The notes: generated from the letters alone by a model not told the origin. A stretch of 64,000 nucleotides of DNA from Beijerinckia sp. 28-YEA-48 (GCF_900104955.1 NZ_FNSI01000001.1:716001-780000), one strand, 5' to 3'; shown: positions 1 to 15,090, counted from the stretch's first letter. Numbers and translations: made by a program.

Positions 1-747
1 GCCGGCGCCATAGGCGGCATCGAACTGTAGGGAGACCCGTGCGCATTGTTCGAGGACGTTGTTTGGGATCGGAAGCAACGGTCCCAACGCTTGCGCGGCG
101 ACCTGGATGTCGCAGGCGCGCTGTACGGTCCACAGATAGGAGAAGGCTTGCGGCAAGGTTTCGCCCCAGGCCAGAAGGCCGTGATTGCGTAGGATCAGGA
201 CGGGCTTGCCGTCGAGGCTCGCCAGCATGCGCGGCCCCTCGTCGGCATTGACCGTAATGCCCTCGAAATCGTGGTAGGCGACGCGGCCGTTGAGTTGGGC
301 TGCGTAAAAATTGGTCATCGACAGGCCATCTTGGAGGCAGGCAACGGCCGAGCCGGTGGTCGTGTGCGTGTGCATGACGCAATGCGCCGTATCGATATGG
401 CGATGGATGGTCGAATGCGGGGCAAGGCCGGCCGGATTGATCGGATAATTCGAGTCGGAGAGCTTGTTGCCGTCGAGATCGATCTTGATGAGGTTCGACG
501 CCCGGACCTCGGAATAGTGCAGGCCGAACGGGTTGATGAGGAAATGCCGCTCGGGGCCCGGCACGCGCAAGGTGATGTGGTTGTAGATCAGCTCGGTCCA
601 GCCGAGATGAGCGAAAATGCGATAGCAAGCTGCGAGCTGAACGCGCGCGACCCATTCCTCGCGGCTCACGCCTTTCAGTCGTGTCTCGCCATAATCAATA
701 CTGATCTCATGCCCAGCCATGCGCCCTCCGTCGATCTGTCTGCTCAT
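1..747 (-). CDS. Class II aldolase/adducin family protein (3' end cut by window edge)
   Basis: The reverse strand is open from an ATG at 747 to the left edge (249 codons), so the C-terminus is missing. An in-frame ATG at 720 is an alternative start. Visible features are the metal-binding His cluster in MHTHTTTGSAVA and the downstream RNHGLLAWG motif typical of the class II aldolase/adducin fold (fuculose-1-phosphate aldolase and relatives), where three His bind zinc. The family cleaves or epimerises sugar phosphates, but many members have other or unknown substrates. No neighbour here suggests which. It is transcribed away from the secE operon, divergently from the small secreted protein at 945. 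Confidence 0.85.
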   Translation of the reverse strand, partial: MSRQIDGGRMAGHEISIDYGETRLKGVSREEWVARVQLAACYRIFAHLGWTELIYNHITLRVPGPERHFLINPFGLHYSEVRASNLIKIDLDGNKLSDSNYPINPAGLAPHSTIHRHIDTAHCVMHTHTTTGSAVACLQDGLSMTNFYAAQLNGRVAYHDFEGITVNADEGPRMLASLDGKPVLILRNHGLLAWGETLPQAFSYLWTVQRACDIQVAAQALGPLLPIPNNVLEQCARVSLQFDAAYGAG

Positions 748-944
748 AGTTTCACATTTGCGCGCTGATTTCGATGACCGCCTGAGGTCAATCTCTCCTT
801 GCGTCTCGCAAACGTGATGAAAGGCAGGGGATGGCGGCCTGTCGGCATGTTGCATGCTTGGGTGTAGGGACCACATGATGTTGTGGAGGGGCGGTTGGCA
901 GGTGAGTCATGTGCTGCCTGCCCAGACACGAGCGAGGTCGCGAG

Positions 945-1334
945 ATGACGCTGCCCAGAATCGCCGCCGTTGCCGCGGCCGTGCTTATGGCTGCCATGCC
1001 GGTTCGCGCCGGCGCCATCGAGGGCACGTATCGGGTGGAAGGCAAAAACCCTTCCGAGGGCAGCAGCTATTCCGGCGAGGCGCAGATCAAGCAGACCGGG
1101 CAAACCTTCGCGGTGATCTGGCGGATCGGCCAGTTGCGCCAGATCGGGACCGGCGTGGTGATCGATAATGTGTTTTCGGTGGTTTTTCAGTCGATCGTGC
1201 CGGGGAGGCCGGCCGGACGACCGGGAATCGCCGTGTTTCAGATCGATAACGACCAGATTCGCAGCGGCATCTGGTCAACCCTGGGGGACGACGTGACCGG
1301 GCAGGAGGTCTGGACCGCGTCCGACCGGCATTGA
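945..1334 (+). CDS. Small secreted protein of unknown function
   Basis: 129 aa from the ATG at 945. An upstream in-frame ATG at 909 is less likely because the 945 start places a clean signal peptide (MTLPRIAAVAAAVLMAA, then a PVRAGA cleavage region) at the N-terminus. The mature part is about 105 residues rich in beta-prone segments (IEGTYRVEG, FAVIWRIG, GIAVFQI) and ends in TASDRH. It has no motif I recognise. The Gly-rich, lipocalin-like pattern suggests a small periplasmic beta-sheet protein, which is only an inference. It lies upstream of secE, separated by 178 bp with no tRNA or clear terminator. Confidence 0.6.
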   Translation: MTLPRIAAVAAAVLMAAMPVRAGAIEGTYRVEGKNPSEGSSYSGEAQIKQTGQTFAVIWRIGQLRQIGTGVVIDNVFSVVFQSIVPGRPAGRPGIAVFQIDNDQIRSGIWSTLGDDVTGQEVWTASDRH

Positions 1335-1512
1335 TCCGGGAGTGTCGATTCTGGCGCTCAGAAAAGGCGTTCAGAAAAGGCTTGGCGTCGTCCGTAAGTG
1401 CCGCTATAAGCCCTCCGTTGTGGCGCGCGACCTCCCGGTCCCGCGCCGCGATCATTTTCGGGAGTCGGCGCGTCAGCACTGGCGTAAAGGCTTCCGGCAG
1501 CAGAGATAAGCA

Positions 1513-1704
1513 ATGGCCAATCCGTTTGAATTTCTTCAGCAGGTCCGCTCGGAAGCGTCCAAGGTCACGTGGCCGACGCGCCGGGAAACGCTGATTACGA
1601 CCGGCCTCGTGCTCTTGCTGGTGGTCGCGTCGAGTTTGTTTTTCGTCGCCGTGGATCAGAGCATCCGTCTGATTCTGGCCTTCATTCTCTCTCTCGGCAA
1701 GTGA
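1513..1704 (+). CDS. secE: Preprotein translocase subunit SecE
   Basis: 63 aa, the short single-membrane-span form of SecE. It holds the SecYEG channel together in the inner membrane. An amphipathic N-terminal helix with the conserved VTWPTRRETL segment precedes one transmembrane helix (about residues 30-52, rich in L, V and F). It is followed 14 bp later by nusG, the usual secE-nusG pair. Many alphaproteobacteria have a tuf copy and tRNA-Trp just upstream; neither is seen here. Confidence 0.97.
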   Translation: MANPFEFLQQVRSEASKVTWPTRRETLITTGLVLLLVVASSLFFVAVDQSIRLILAFILSLGK

Positions 1705-1718
1705 GCTGGATTTAACCC

Positions 1719-2249
1719 ATGCCTATGCGTTGGTATATCGTTCACGCCTATTCGAACTTCGAGAAGAAGGTCGCTGAATCCATCCGCGAATTTGCCGCTC
1801 AGCGCGGTCTCGCGGATAAATTCGAGGAAATTCTGGTTCCGACCGAGAACGTCGTGGAAGTGCGTCGGGGCCGCAAGGTCAACGCCGAGCGCAAGTTCTT
1901 CCCCGGCTACGTTCTGGTGAAGTGTGACCTGACCGACAACGTGTTCCATCTGATCAAGAACACGCCGAAGGTGACGGGCTTCTTGGGCGCCGACAACAAG
2001 CCGATGCCGATTTCGGACCTTGAGGCCGATCGGATCAAGGGGCAGGTTCAAGAGGGTGTCGAACACCCGAAACCGTCGATTTCCTTCGAAGTCGGCGAAA
2101 CCGTGCGGGTGGCGGACGGTCCGTTCGCCTCCTTCAACGGCATTGTCGAGGAAGTCGACGAGGGCCGCTCGCGGGTCAAGGTCGCCGTGTCGATCTTTGG
2201 CCGTGCAACGCCGGTCGAATTGGAATTCGCGCAGGTCGAAAAGACCTGA
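1719..2249 (+). CDS. nusG: Transcription termination/antitermination factor NusG
   Basis: 176 aa. The N-terminal NGN domain starts [16 protein letters not shown] and binds RNA polymerase. It contains the FFPGYVLVK motif near residue 65. The C-terminal KOW domain carries [13 protein letters not shown] near residue 125 and contacts Rho or ribosomal protein S10. The length and order are standard. It sits between secE and rplK. The downstream spacer holds a GC-rich hairpin, so rplK may be partly uncoupled from it. Confidence 0.98.
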   Translation: MPMRWYIVHAYSNFEKKVAESIREFAAQRGLADKFEEILVPTENVVEVRRGRKVNAERKFFPGYVLVKCDLTDNVFHLIKNTPKVTGFLGADNKPMPISDLEADRIKGQVQEGVEHPKPSISFEVGETVRVADGPFASFNGIVEEVDEGRSRVKVAVSIFGRATPVELEFAQVEKT

Positions 2250-2256
2250 GCGGAAA

Positions 2257-2276
2257 CCCTGCCCAGTCGGGCAGGG
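2257..2276 (+). other. GC-rich hairpin between nusG and rplK
   Basis: CCCTGCCC-AGTC-GGGCAGGG forms a perfect 8-bp stem with a 4-nt loop. No T-run follows, so it is more likely an RNA-processing or pausing element than an efficient intrinsic terminator. Confidence 0.5.
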
Positions 2277-2379
2277 CAGACGTGGCGGACATGCCTGGAG
2301 GCCATCCGGGAGATCATGTCGGACCACGGACTTCAACCGTCGCACGGCCGTGCCGTGACGACATTGTGTGGAGACTATT

Positions 2380-2826
2380 ATGGCAAAGAAGATCGCGGGT
2401 TACGTGAAGCTTCAGGTGCCGGCCGGGGCGGCCAATCCGTCGCCGCCGATCGGCCCCGCGCTGGGTCAGCGCGGCCTGAACATCATGGAGTTCTGCAAGG
2501 CCTTTAACGCAAAGACCGCGCAGCTGGAGAAGGGGACGCCGATTCCGGTCGTCATCACCGCCTACCAGGATCGTTCGTTCACCTTCGAAATGCGGCAGCC
2601 GCCGGTCACCTTCTTCCTCAAGAAGGCGGCGAATCTGAAGATGGGCAAGAAGCCGGCTTCCGGTTCCAAGACCCCGGGCCGTGGTTTCGTCGGTCAGGTG
2701 ACGAAGGCCCAGGTGCGCGAAATCGCCGAGAAGAAGATCGTTGACCTCAACTGTCACACGATCGAATCGGCGATGTCGATGATCGAAGGTTCGGCGCGGG
2801 CCATGGGCCTGCAGGTGGTGGAGTAA
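2380..2826 (+). CDS. rplK: 50S ribosomal protein L11
   Basis: 148 aa from ATG 2380 ([11 protein letters not shown]). The ATG at 2368 adds only METI and is poorly supported. L11 forms the GTPase-associated centre on 23S rRNA. The N-terminal domain contains the Pro-rich [13 protein letters not shown] loop that binds factors and thiopeptides. The C-terminal rRNA-binding domain follows, with GTARAMG-like residues near the end ([10 protein letters not shown]). rplA begins 4 bp after the stop, so the two are cotranscribed and likely translationally coupled. Confidence 0.98.
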   Translation: MAKKIAGYVKLQVPAGAANPSPPIGPALGQRGLNIMEFCKAFNAKTAQLEKGTPIPVVITAYQDRSFTFEMRQPPVTFFLKKAANLKMGKKPASGSKTPGRGFVGQVTKAQVREIAEKKIVDLNCHTIESAMSMIEGSARAMGLQVVE

Positions 2827-2830
2827 GACG

Positions 2831-3541
2831 ATGGCTGATGGAAAGCGCATCAAGAAGGCGCGCGACGGTATCGATCGCGTCAAGCTCTATCCCCTCGACG
2901 AGGCGATCAAGCTGGTTAAGGACCGGGCCGCCGCCAAGTTCGACGAAACCGTCGAAATCGCGATGAACCTCGGCGTTGATCCGAAGCATGCGGACCAGAT
3001 GGTTCGTGGCGTCGTCAATCTGCCGAATGGCACGGGCCGTACCGTGCGCGTGGCGGTGTTCGCCCGTGGCGCCAAGGCTGACGAAGCCAAGGCGGCGGGT
3101 GCCGACATCGTTGGTGCCGAAGAACTGGTCACCATCGTCAACGGCGGCACGATCGATTTCGATCGTTGCATAGCCACCCCGGACATGATGGGCCTGGTCG
3201 GTCGTCTCGGTAAGGTGCTGGGCCCGCGCGGCCTGATGCCGAACCCGCGCGTCGGCACGGTGACCATGGATGTGGCCGCGGCCGTCAAGGCCTCGAAGGG
3301 CGGCGCTGTTGAGTTCCGTGTCGAGAAGGCCGGCATCGTGCAGGGCACGGTCGGCAAGGTCTCGTTCGGCGCTGAAAAGCTGTCCGAGAACGTCAAGGCC
3401 TTCGTCGATGCGGTCGCTCGCGCCAAGCCGGCAGGTGCCAAGGGCACCTATATCCAGCGTGTCGCAGTGTCCTCGACTCAGGGCCCGGGCGTGAAGGTCG
3501 ATCCGACCACCGTCGTGACCCAGGGCACCGTCGGCGCCTAA
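2831..3541 (+). CDS. rplA: 50S ribosomal protein L1
   Basis: 236 aa, normal length. L1 binds 23S rRNA at the L1 stalk and in enterobacteria represses its own mRNA. Recognisable segments are [20 protein letters not shown], the [21 protein letters not shown] signature around residues 120-140, and the conserved C-terminal GPGVKVD. An intrinsic terminator starts 7 bp after the stop, so rplKA looks separable from rplJL here. Confidence 0.98.
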   Translation: MADGKRIKKARDGIDRVKLYPLDEAIKLVKDRAAAKFDETVEIAMNLGVDPKHADQMVRGVVNLPNGTGRTVRVAVFARGAKADEAKAAGADIVGAEELVTIVNGGTIDFDRCIATPDMMGLVGRLGKVLGPRGLMPNPRVGTVTMDVAAAVKASKGGAVEFRVEKAGIVQGTVGKVSFGAEKLSENVKAFVDAVARAKPAGAKGTYIQRVAVSSTQGPGVKVDPTTVVTQGTVGA

Positions 3542-3547
3542 GGCAAG

Positions 3548-3574
3548 ATGCGTTTCCCCGGAAACGCATTTTTT
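3548..3574 (+). terminator. Intrinsic terminator after rplA
   Basis: ATGCGTTTC-CCCG-GAAACGCAT is a perfect 9-bp stem with a 4-nt loop followed by six T residues. This is a textbook Rho-independent terminator and would limit readthrough from rplKA into rplJL. The stem also matches the GTTTC-N4-GAAAC repeat family seen at 28284 and 48236. Confidence 0.8.
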
Positions 3575-3615
3575 GACCCATTGTTCGATCTCGCATCTTT
3601 TCCGGCGCCACCCCC

Positions 3616-3644
3616 TTGTGGAGGCGTCGGAATAGGTCTAGATA
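3616..3644 (+). promoter_or_regulatory. Candidate promoter for rplJL and start of the L10 leader
   Basis: TTGTGG-N17-TAGATA fits a sigma-70-type promoter downstream of the rplA terminator. The 525-bp gap 3542-4066 otherwise holds no credible gene. The part from about 3650 to 4066 would be the untranslated rplJ leader, which in bacteria commonly folds into the L10(L12)4-binding autoregulatory structure. I did not resolve that fold by eye. Confidence 0.35.
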
Positions 3645-4066
3645 GGCAATCCGGGGCCGATCGCGATTTGCGGCCCCTTTTCAGATTCAGCTTCCGTGCG
3701 TTCGCGCCTTTCCAAAGGACAGGTTCGTGCGCGCGGTGGATAGGCCGGCGGATATCAGGCGATAAGCCAGGTATCATGTTCGGCCATGTCCTGTCCGAGA
3801 CTGCCGGCGCGGCGAGGTTTACCTAGCTGCTTAATTTCACGACGGTTTCCCCGGATTTTTCCGGAGAACGGTGAGGCCTGCATAGACGGGGAAGACCGGA
3901 TTTTTGGGCTGCGGCTTTGCTGCAGTCGATGTGATTTGGTTCGAACCTTCTGTCCGGTGGCGAGACCATCGCTCCGGGGACAGGCATCGGATGCCGGATT
4001 GATCCATTGCGGGTCGTTCGGTTCATGCAACCGGCGGGGTTCGCCCCGCCAACCGGAGAGTGCAGA

Positions 4067-4582
4067 GTGGACAGAGCGGGTAAGAGAGAGCTCGTCGCGG
4101 AACTCGGCGGTGTCTTCAAGAAGACTTCCGTCGTGGTCGTGGCGCACTACTCCGGCCTGACCGTCGCCCAGCTTCAGGATCTGCGTAAGCGGATGCGTGC
4201 AGCTGGAGCCTCGGTGCAGGTCGCCAAGAACCGCCTCGCCAAGATCGCCCTCGATGGCACTGACGTCGCCTCCATCGCGCCCCTGCTCAAGGGGCCGACC
4301 CTGATCGCCTATTCGGAAGATCCGGTGGCGGCGCCAAAGGTCGCCGTGGCTTTTGCTAAGGATTTCGACAAGCTCGTAATCCTCGGCGGCGCTATGGGAA
4401 CGACCGCCCTGAACCCGGATGGTGTGAAGTCGCTTGCGACCATGCCGTCCCTGGATGAACTGCGCGCCAAGATCGTTGGGCTCATCAATGCGCCCGCGAC
4501 GAAGATCGCTCAGCTCTCCACCGCGCCTGCTGCCAAGCTGGCGCGCGTATTCGGGGCTTATGCCAAACGAGACGCGGCCTAA
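4067..4582 (+). CDS. rplJ: 50S ribosomal protein L10
   Basis: 171 aa from a GTG start at 4067 ([13 protein letters not shown]). This matches the usual start of alphaproteobacterial L10 and has a GAGAG-type ribosome-binding site just upstream. The reading frame continues upstream to 4007, but that part is leader sequence. L10 anchors the L7/L12 dimers of the ribosomal stalk. The N-terminal rRNA-binding domain includes [13 protein letters not shown] and [10 protein letters not shown]. The C-terminal helix binds L12. rplL follows after 59 bp. Confidence 0.96.
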   Translation: MDRAGKRELVAELGGVFKKTSVVVVAHYSGLTVAQLQDLRKRMRAAGASVQVAKNRLAKIALDGTDVASIAPLLKGPTLIAYSEDPVAAPKVAVAFAKDFDKLVILGGAMGTTALNPDGVKSLATMPSLDELRAKIVGLINAPATKIAQLSTAPAAKLARVFGAYAKRDAA

Positions 4583-4641
4583 CGAGGCCATCGCCTATTC
4601 ATCAATGGTTTGAACCAATCTAGTCAAGGAACTGAAATATT

Positions 4642-5016
4642 ATGGCAAATCTCGAAAAGATCGTCGATGACCTGTCGAGCTTGACCGTCCTCGAGGCGGC
4701 TGAACTCGCCAAGATGCTCGAAGAGAAGTGGGGCGTTTCGGCTGCTGCGGCTGTGGCCGTTGCTGCGGCTCCGGCCGGCGCTGCCGCCGCCGCTGCTGAA
4801 GAGCAGACTGAGTTCACCGTTGTCCTGGCTTCGGCCGGCGACAAGAAGATCGAAGTCATTAAGGAAGTCCGCGCCATCACCGGTCTGGGCCTCAAGGAAG
4901 CCAAGGACCTCGTCGAAGGCGCTCCGAAGCCCGTCAAGGAAGGCGTCAGCAAGGACGACGCTGCCAAGCTCAAGGCTCAGCTTGAAAAGGCTGGCGCCAA
5001 GGTCGAGCTCAAGTAA
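4642..5016 (+). CDS. rplL: 50S ribosomal protein L7/L12
   Basis: 124 aa. The N-terminal dimerisation domain (about residues 1-33) is joined by an Ala-rich hinge (about 36-52) to the C-terminal factor-binding domain. That domain carries [20 protein letters not shown] and ends in KAGAKVELK. It is the multicopy stalk protein that recruits translational GTPases. The leader upstream has a moderately strong ribosome-binding site, in line with higher expression than rplJ. Confidence 0.98.
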   Translation: MANLEKIVDDLSSLTVLEAAELAKMLEEKWGVSAAAAVAVAAAPAGAAAAAAEEQTEFTVVLASAGDKKIEVIKEVRAITGLGLKEAKDLVEGAPKPVKEGVSKDDAAKLKAQLEKAGAKVELK

Positions 5017-5080
5017 TTCGACGGGGATCGCCAAAGGTTTTGCCGCAAGGCTTACCTCGCGCGGTCTCCTCTGAACGTCG

Positions 5081-5110
5081 ACGGTCCCGGGGCTTTGCCG
5101 CCGGGGCCGT
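5081..5110 (+). promoter_or_regulatory. Attenuator/processing hairpin between rplL and rpoB
   Basis: ACGGTCCCGG and CCGGGGCCGT pair over 10 bp (one G-U) across a 10-nt loop, followed by TAATCCTTT. A partial terminator or RNase III site between rplL and rpoB is well known in enterobacteria, where it lowers rpoBC relative to ribosomal protein expression. This hairpin is in the equivalent place. The rest of the 253-bp spacer shows nothing else clear. Confidence 0.5.
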
Positions 5111-5269
5111 TAATCCTTTCTGGAAAACGCCTTATTCCCGGCGTATCCGGAGCTAAAAGACCGCTTCACCGCGGTGATTCCCGGGGTCCAACCCCAGCCG
5201 TGTGCATCTGGCATGCGGGATGTGCGCGGCCTCTCCCAGGCTGCCAACAGACGAGGTACGAGGAGCGAT

Positions 5270-8200
5270 ATGGCTCAAGCGTCGGCTCAAGCAACTCAGC
5301 AATCCTTCACTGGCCGCAAGCGTATCCGCAAGTTTTTCGGGCACATCCGCGAAGTAGCGGAAATGCCGAACCTGATCGAAGTCCAAAAGGCTTCCTATGA
5401 TCAATTCCTCATGGTGGACGAGCCGCAGGGTGGCCGTGGCGATGAGGGTTTGCAGGCTGTGTTCAAATCGGTCTTCCCGATTTCGGATTTTTCGCAGACG
5501 GCCCTTCTGGAGTTCGTGCGCTACGAATTCGAGGCGCCGAAATATGACGTTGACGAGTGCCGTCAGCGCGGCATGACCTTTGCGGCGCCGCTGAAGGTCA
5601 AGCTGCGTCTGATCGTGTTCGACGTCGATCCCGATACCAACGCCCGTTCCGTCCGCGACATCAAGGAGCAGGACGTTTACATGGGCGACATGCCGTTCAT
5701 GACCTTGAACGGTACGTTCATCGTCAACGGCACCGAGCGCGTTATCGTCTCGCAGATGCATCGTTCGCCTGGCGTGTTCTTCGATCACGACAAGGGCAAG
5801 ACCCATTCGTCCGGCAAGCTGCTGTTTGCCGCGCGCATCATTCCCTATCGCGGTTCCTGGCTCGATATCGAATTCGACGCCAAGGACATCGTCTATGCGC
5901 GTATCGACCGTCGCCGTAAGATTCCGGTGACGTCGCTTCTGTTCGCGCTCGGCATGGACGGCGAGGAAGTGCTGAACACCTTCTACAAGAAGGTGAACTA
6001 CACCCGTATCACCGACAAGAAAACCAAAGAGCATTACTGGCGCGTGCCCTACGATGCCGAGCGCATGAAGGGCGTGAAGGCGACGGTCGATCTGATCGAC
6101 GCGGACACCGGCGAAGTCGTTATCGAAGCCGGCAAGAAGATCACCGTGCGCTCCGCACGCCAGCTCGCCGAGAAGGGCGTGAAGGCGCTGCGCCAGCAGG
6201 ACGAAGATCTGTTCGGCCAGTATCTCGCCGAAGACATCTACGACCCGAGCACCGGTGAGATTTTTGCCGAAGCGGGCGATGAGATCACCGCCAAGACGCT
6301 TCCGCTGCTCATCGAGCATGCCGGTAGCGAGTTGGTGCTGCTCGACATCGATCACATCAACATCGGTCCCTACATCCGCAACACGCTCGCGGTCGACAAG
6401 AATTCGAACCGCGAAGAAGCGCTGTTCGACATCTATCGCGTGATGCGTCCGGGCGAGCCGCCGACGATCGAATCGGCGGAAGCGATGTTCCACTCGCTGT
6501 TCTTCGACTCCGAGCGTTACGACCTGTCGGCCGTCGGTCGCGTCAAGATGAACATGCGCATGGACCTCGATGCCGAGGACACGGTGCGCATCCTGCGTAA
6601 GGACGACATCATCGCCGTCGTGCGCGCGCTCGTCGACCTGCGTGACGGTCGCGGCGAGATCGATGACATCGACCATCTCGGCAACCGCCGCGTGCGCTCG
6701 GTCGGCGAACTGATGGAAAATCAGTATCGCCTCGGCTTGCTCCGCATGGAGCGCGCCATCAAGGAGCGCATGTCGTCGATCGATATCGACACGGTGATGC
6801 CGCAGGACCTGATCAACGCCAAGCCGGCGGCTGCCGCCGTGCGTGAGTTCTTCGGTTCCTCGCAGCTGTCGCAGTTCATGGATCAGACGAACCCGCTGTC
6901 TGAGATCACCCACAAGCGTCGCCTTTCGGCGCTTGGCCCGGGCGGTCTTACCCGCGAGCGCGCTGGCTTCGAAGTGCGCGACGTGCATCCGACGCATTAC
7001 GGCCGTATCTGCCCGATTGAAACGCCGGAAGGCCCGAACATCGGTCTGATCAACTCGCTGGCGACCTTCGCTCGCGTCAACAAGTACGGCTTCATCGAGG
7101 CGCCTTATCGCAAGGTGCACGACGGTCAGGTGAGCGAAGAAGTCGCTTACCTGTCGGCGATGGAAGAGCAGAAGCATTACGTGGCGCAGGCCAACGTCGT
7201 CATGGACAGCAAGAACCAGCTGACCGAAGATCTCATCGTTTGCCGTCATGCGGGCGATGTCATCATGGTGCCGCGCGATCGCGTCGACTACATGGACGTC
7301 TCGCCGAAGCAGCTCGTTTCGGTCGCCGCGGCGCTGATCCCGTTCCTTGAGAACGACGACGCCAACCGCGCGCTCATGGGCTCGAACATGCAGCGTCAGG
7401 CCGTGCCGTTGGTGCGTACCGACGCGCCGCTGGTCGGCACGGGCATGGAAGCTGTCGTGGCGCGCGATTCCGGCGCCGCGATCGCGGCACGCCGGACGGG
7501 TGTCATCGATCAGATCGATGCGACGCGTATCGTTATTCGTGCCACGGAAGATCTCGACTCGGCTCGTCCGGGCGTCGACATCTACCGGCTGATGAAGTTC
7601 CAGCGTTCGAACCAGTCGACCTGTATCAACCAGAAGCCGTTGGTGAAGGTTGGCGACTTCGTGCGCAAGGGCGACATCATCGCTGACGGTCCGTCGACCG
7701 ATCTCGGCGATTTGGCCCTTGGCCGCAACGTGCTCGTCGCGTTCATGCCGTGGAATGGCTACAACTTCGAAGATTCGATCCTGCTCAACGAGCGGATCGT
7801 CAAGGACGACGTGTTCACGTCGATCCACATTGACGAATTCGAAGTCATGGCTCGTGACACCAAGCTTGGTCCCGAGGAAATCACCCGCGACATTCCGAAC
7901 GTTTCGGAAGAAGCGCTGAAGAACCTCGACGAAGCCGGCATTGTCTACATCGGCGCCGAAGTTCAGGCGGGCGACATCCTCTGCGGTAAGATCACGCCGA
8001 AGGGTGAAAGCCCGATGACGCCGGAAGAGAAGCTTCTGCGCGCCATCTTCGGCGAGAAGGCTTCGGACGTGCGCGACACCTCGCTGCGGGTGCCGCCGGG
8101 CGTGCAGGGCACGATCGTTGAGGTGCGCGTGTTCAATCGACATGGCGTCGATAAGGACGAGCGCGCTCAGGCGATCGAGCGTGAGGAAATCGAGCGTCTC

Positions 8201-9427
8201 GCCAAGGATCGCGACGACGAACAGGCGATCCTTGACCGTAACGTCTACGGGCGTCTCTCGGAAATGCTGAACGACAAGAAGGCGATCAGCGGTCCGAAGG
8301 GCTTCAAGAAGGAAACCGTGCTGACGCGCGAGATCTTCGAGGAGTATCCGCGCTCCCAGTGGTGGACGTTTGCCGTCGAAGACGATCACGTGATGAGCGA
8401 GATCGAAGCAATGCGTAAGCAGTACGACGAAGCGAAGAAGGGGCTGGAAAGCCGCTTCCTCGACAAGGTCGAGAAGCTGCAACGTGGCGACGAACTGCCG
8501 CCGGGCGTGATGAAGATGGTCAAGGTCTTCGTCGCTGTGAAGCGCAAGATCCAGCCGGGCGACAAGATGGCCGGCCGTCACGGCAACAAGGGTGTCGTGT
8601 CCAAGATCGTTCCGACCGAGGACATGCCGTTCCTGCCCGATGGTACCGCTGTCGACATCGTGCTCAATCCGCTCGGCGTGCCGAGCCGCATGAACGTCGG
8701 TCAGATTCTCGAAACCCATCTGGGTTGGGCTTGCGCCGGTCTCGGTAAGCAAGTCGGCGACACGGTGAATGCCTATCTTAAGGATGGCAACGTCAGGCCG
8801 CTGCGTGACAAGCTCACGGAGATCTACGGCAAGGACGAGACCGTCAAGTCGCTCGATGACAAGTCGCTGGTCGAGCTCGGCCAGAACCTGCGTCGTGGTG
8901 TTCCGATCGCAACGCCCGTCTTCGACGGTGCGCGCGAGAAGGATATCGTCGAGATGCTCGGCCAGGCCGGTTTGGCTTCGTCGGGGCAGGTGACCCTGTT
9001 CGACGGCCGCAGCGGTGAGCCTTTCGATCGTCAGGTGACGGTTGGCTACATCTACATGCTGAAGCTGCATCATCTTGTCGACGACAAGATCCATGCGCGC
9101 TCGATCGGCCCGTACTCGCTCGTCACGCAGCAGCCGCTGGGTGGTAAGGCGCAGTTCGGCGGCCAGCGCTTCGGTGAGATGGAGGTGTGGGCGCTCGAAG
9201 CTTACGGCGCGGCTTACACCTTGCAGGAAATGTTGACGGTGAAGTCCGATGACGTTGCCGGCCGCACCAAGGTCTACGAGGCGATCGTGCGCGGTGATGA
9301 CGCGTTCGAGAGCGGCATCCCGGAGAGCTTCAACGTGCTCGTCAAGGAAATGCGCTCGCTCGGCCTCAACGTGGAGCTGGCTGTGACCAAAAAGATCGAG
9401 GGTTCGACGGCGGAAGCCGCGGAATAA
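5270..9427 (+). CDS. rpoB: DNA-directed RNA polymerase subunit beta
   Basis: 1385 aa from ATG 5270 ([19 protein letters not shown]), preceded by an AGGAG ribosome-binding site. The upstream in-frame extension to 5174 is spacer. The rifampicin cluster is intact in kind ([30 protein letters not shown]), with the Asp, His and Ser positions of the sensitive type. One Asn of the E. coli sequence is Thr (DQTNP). The catalytic-region segments [12 protein letters not shown] and PSRMNVGQ are present, as is the C-terminal [15 protein letters not shown] long antisense reading frame covers this gene and is a codon-use artefact. Confidence 0.99.
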   Translation: MAQASAQATQQSFTGRKRIRKFFGHIREVAEMPNLIEVQKASYDQFLMVDEPQGGRGDEGLQAVFKSVFPISDFSQTALLEFVRYEFEAPKYDVDECRQRGMTFAAPLKVKLRLIVFDVDPDTNARSVRDIKEQDVYMGDMPFMTLNGTFIVNGTERVIVSQMHRSPGVFFDHDKGKTHSSGKLLFAARIIPYRGSWLDIEFDAKDIVYARIDRRRKIPVTSLLFALGMDGEEVLNTFYKKVNYTRITDKKTKEHYWRVPYDAERMKGVKATVDLIDADTGEVVIEAGKKITVRSARQLAEKGVKALRQQDEDLFGQYLAEDIYDPSTGEIFAEAGDEITAKTLPLLIEHAGSELVLLDIDHINIGPYIRNTLAVDKNSNREEALFDIYRVMRPGEPPTIESAEAMFHSLFFDSERYDLSAVGRVKMNMRMDLDAEDTVRILRKDDIIAVVRALVDLRDGRGEIDDIDHLGNRRVRSVGELMENQYRLGLLRMERAIKERMSSIDIDTVMPQDLINAKPAAAAVREFFGSSQLSQFMDQTNPLSEITHKRRLSALGPGGLTRERAGFEVRDVHPTHYGRICPIETPEGPNIGLINSLATFARVNKYGFIEAPYRKVHDGQVSEEVAYLSAMEEQKHYVAQANVVMDSKNQLTEDLIVCRHAGDVIMVPRDRVDYMDVSPKQLVSVAAALIPFLENDDANRALMGSNMQRQAVPLVRTDAPLVGTGMEAVVARDSGAAIAARRTGVIDQIDATRIVIRATEDLDSARPGVDIYRLMKFQRSNQSTCINQKPLVKVGDFVRKGDIIADGPSTDLGDLALGRNVLVAFMPWNGYNFEDSILLNERIVKDDVFTSIHIDEFEVMARDTKLGPEEITRDIPNVSEEALKNLDEAGIVYIGAEVQAGDILCGKITPKGESPMTPEEKLLRAIFGEKASDVRDTSLRVPPGVQGTIVEVRVFNRHGVDKDERAQAIEREEIERLAKDRDDEQAILDRNVYGRLSEMLNDKKAISGPKGFKKETVLTREIFEEYPRSQWWTFAVEDDHVMSEIEAMRKQYDEAKKGLESRFLDKVEKLQRGDELPPGVMKMVKVFVAVKRKIQPGDKMAGRHGNKGVVSKIVPTEDMPFLPDGTAVDIVLNPLGVPSRMNVGQILETHLGWACAGLGKQVGDTVNAYLKDGNVRPLRDKLTEIYGKDETVKSLDDKSLVELGQNLRRGVPIATPVFDGAREKDIVEMLGQAGLASSGQVTLFDGRSGEPFDRQVTVGYIYMLKLHHLVDDKIHARSIGPYSLVTQQPLGGKAQFGGQRFGEMEVWALEAYGAAYTLQEMLTVKSDDVAGRTKVYEAIVRGDDAFESGIPESFNVLVKEMRSLGLNVELAVTKKIEGSTAEAAE

Positions 9428-9439
9428 CGAACCCGTACC

Positions 9440-9464
9440 GGTGGCGGCCTTGGCCGCCACCTTT
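9440..9464 (+). other. Hairpin between rpoB and rpoC
   Basis: GGTGGCGGCC-TT-GGCCGCCACC followed by TTT. The tight central loop means the outer 7-8 bp would pair around CCTTGG. It may be a processing or partial termination site within the rpoBC transcript. Confidence 0.45.
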
Positions 9465-9535
9465 CACGACGCAATATGCTGCGGTCGCCAGGAGATCAAA
9501 GAGATCATGGCTGGTCGCAAGTCAGGAGACAGGCA

Positions 9536-13711
<4,176 letters not shown>

Positions 13712-13740
13712 GCGGATCGAAGCTGTAACCTGACTATCAA

Positions 13741-13763
13741 GGGCCGCCTTCGGGCGGCCCTTT
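13741..13763 (+). terminator. Intrinsic terminator after rpoC
   Basis: GGGCCGCC-TTCG-GGCGGCCC with a stable UUCG loop, followed by TTTCATTT. It closes the rplJL-rpoBC unit and separates it from the str operon. Confidence 0.8.
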
Positions 13764-13856
13764 CATTTGCAATCAGCGTCTTAGCAGGGGCAACACGGAA
13801 CAGCGCGTCGCCAGAAAAACACGAGTCGATTCAATTACTTTTTAGCTTTGAAGGGG

Positions 13857-13885
13857 TTGACGACTCCATCGGTTGCGACTAATTT
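13857..13885 (+). promoter_or_regulatory. Candidate promoter of the str operon
   Basis: TTGACG-N17-TAATTT lies between the rpoC terminator and rpsL. It would give an rpsL leader of about 310 nt. The 493-bp gap 13712-14204 contains no convincing gene. Apart from this element and the terminator I see only short AT-rich stretches and weak stem-loops. Confidence 0.4.
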
Positions 13886-14204
13886 CCGGCCAATTCGACA
13901 GGCAGTAGTTTTGCATCGTTACGAACGCCTCGTTCCTAACACATTGAAACTAAACGCTGTTGGCCTCTACCGCGACCTTTAAAGTCACATCCTGAATCTC
14001 GTTTTTCGAGGGGATGGATTCACGGGGCAAGATCCGGGTTCGTCCTGGGTCCTCTGCCGAATTGCGCGCCGAAGCCTGTAGAGGGCTGAAGGCGTGAATT
14101 CGTTTTGCGTACGGTTTCGGCCGTGCGGAAGGCGGAATTGGGACTGAAAAACCCTTTTTCGTCAATGTTTTGGTTCAATTTTCGCTTGTCTGGAAAGGCG
14201 AAGG

Positions 14205-14576
14205 ATGCCGACGATCAGCCAGTTGATCCGCAAACCGCGGCAACAGAAAGTGTACCGGGAAAAAGCGCGCCATCTGGCGCAGTGTCCGCAGAAGCGCGGC
14301 GTGTGCACGCGCGTCTATACGACGACCCCGAAGAAGCCGAACTCCGCCCTGCGCAAAGTCGCGAAGGTGCGTTTGACGAATGGCTTCGAGGTCATCGGTT
14401 ATATCCCGGGCGAAGGGCATAACCTGCAGGAGCATTCGGTGGTCATGATCCGCGGCGGTCGCGTCAAGGATCTTCCGGGTGTCCGCTATCACATTCTGCG
14501 CGGCGTGCTCGACACGCAGGGCGTTAAGGATCGCAAGCAACGCCGTTCGAAATACGGCGCGAAGCGTCCGAAGTAA
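14205..14576 (+). CDS. rpsL: 30S ribosomal protein S12
   Basis: 123 aa, starting [13 protein letters not shown]12 lies at the decoding centre and controls accuracy. The streptomycin-determining segments are of the wild-type, sensitive kind: Lys in [13 protein letters not shown] (about residue 43) and in [13 protein letters not shown] (about residue 88). It is the first gene of the str operon; rpsG follows after 12 bp. Confidence 0.99.
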   Translation: MPTISQLIRKPRQQKVYREKARHLAQCPQKRGVCTRVYTTTPKKPNSALRKVAKVRLTNGFEVIGYIPGEGHNLQEHSVVMIRGGRVKDLPGVRYHILRGVLDTQGVKDRKQRRSKYGAKRPK

Positions 14577-15059
<483 letters not shown>

Positions 15060-15090
15060 TTGAACGGCTCGCGCCGACGAGGACAAGACA

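Noticed and set aside
271-768. 165-codon + strand frame over the class II aldolase
   Set aside because: The opposite strand carries the clear HTHTTTGSAV and RNHGLLAWG motifs of the aldolase.
1335-1512. tRNA-Trp upstream of secE
   Set aside because: No cloverleaf, no TTCGA T-loop or CCA end can be drawn from this spacer.
5153-9460. 1435-codon open frame on the - strand opposite rpoB
   Set aside because: It is a shadow of rpoB caused by GC-rich, strongly biased codons. The translation is Arg/His/Leu/Asp rich without domains, and rpoB is unambiguous.
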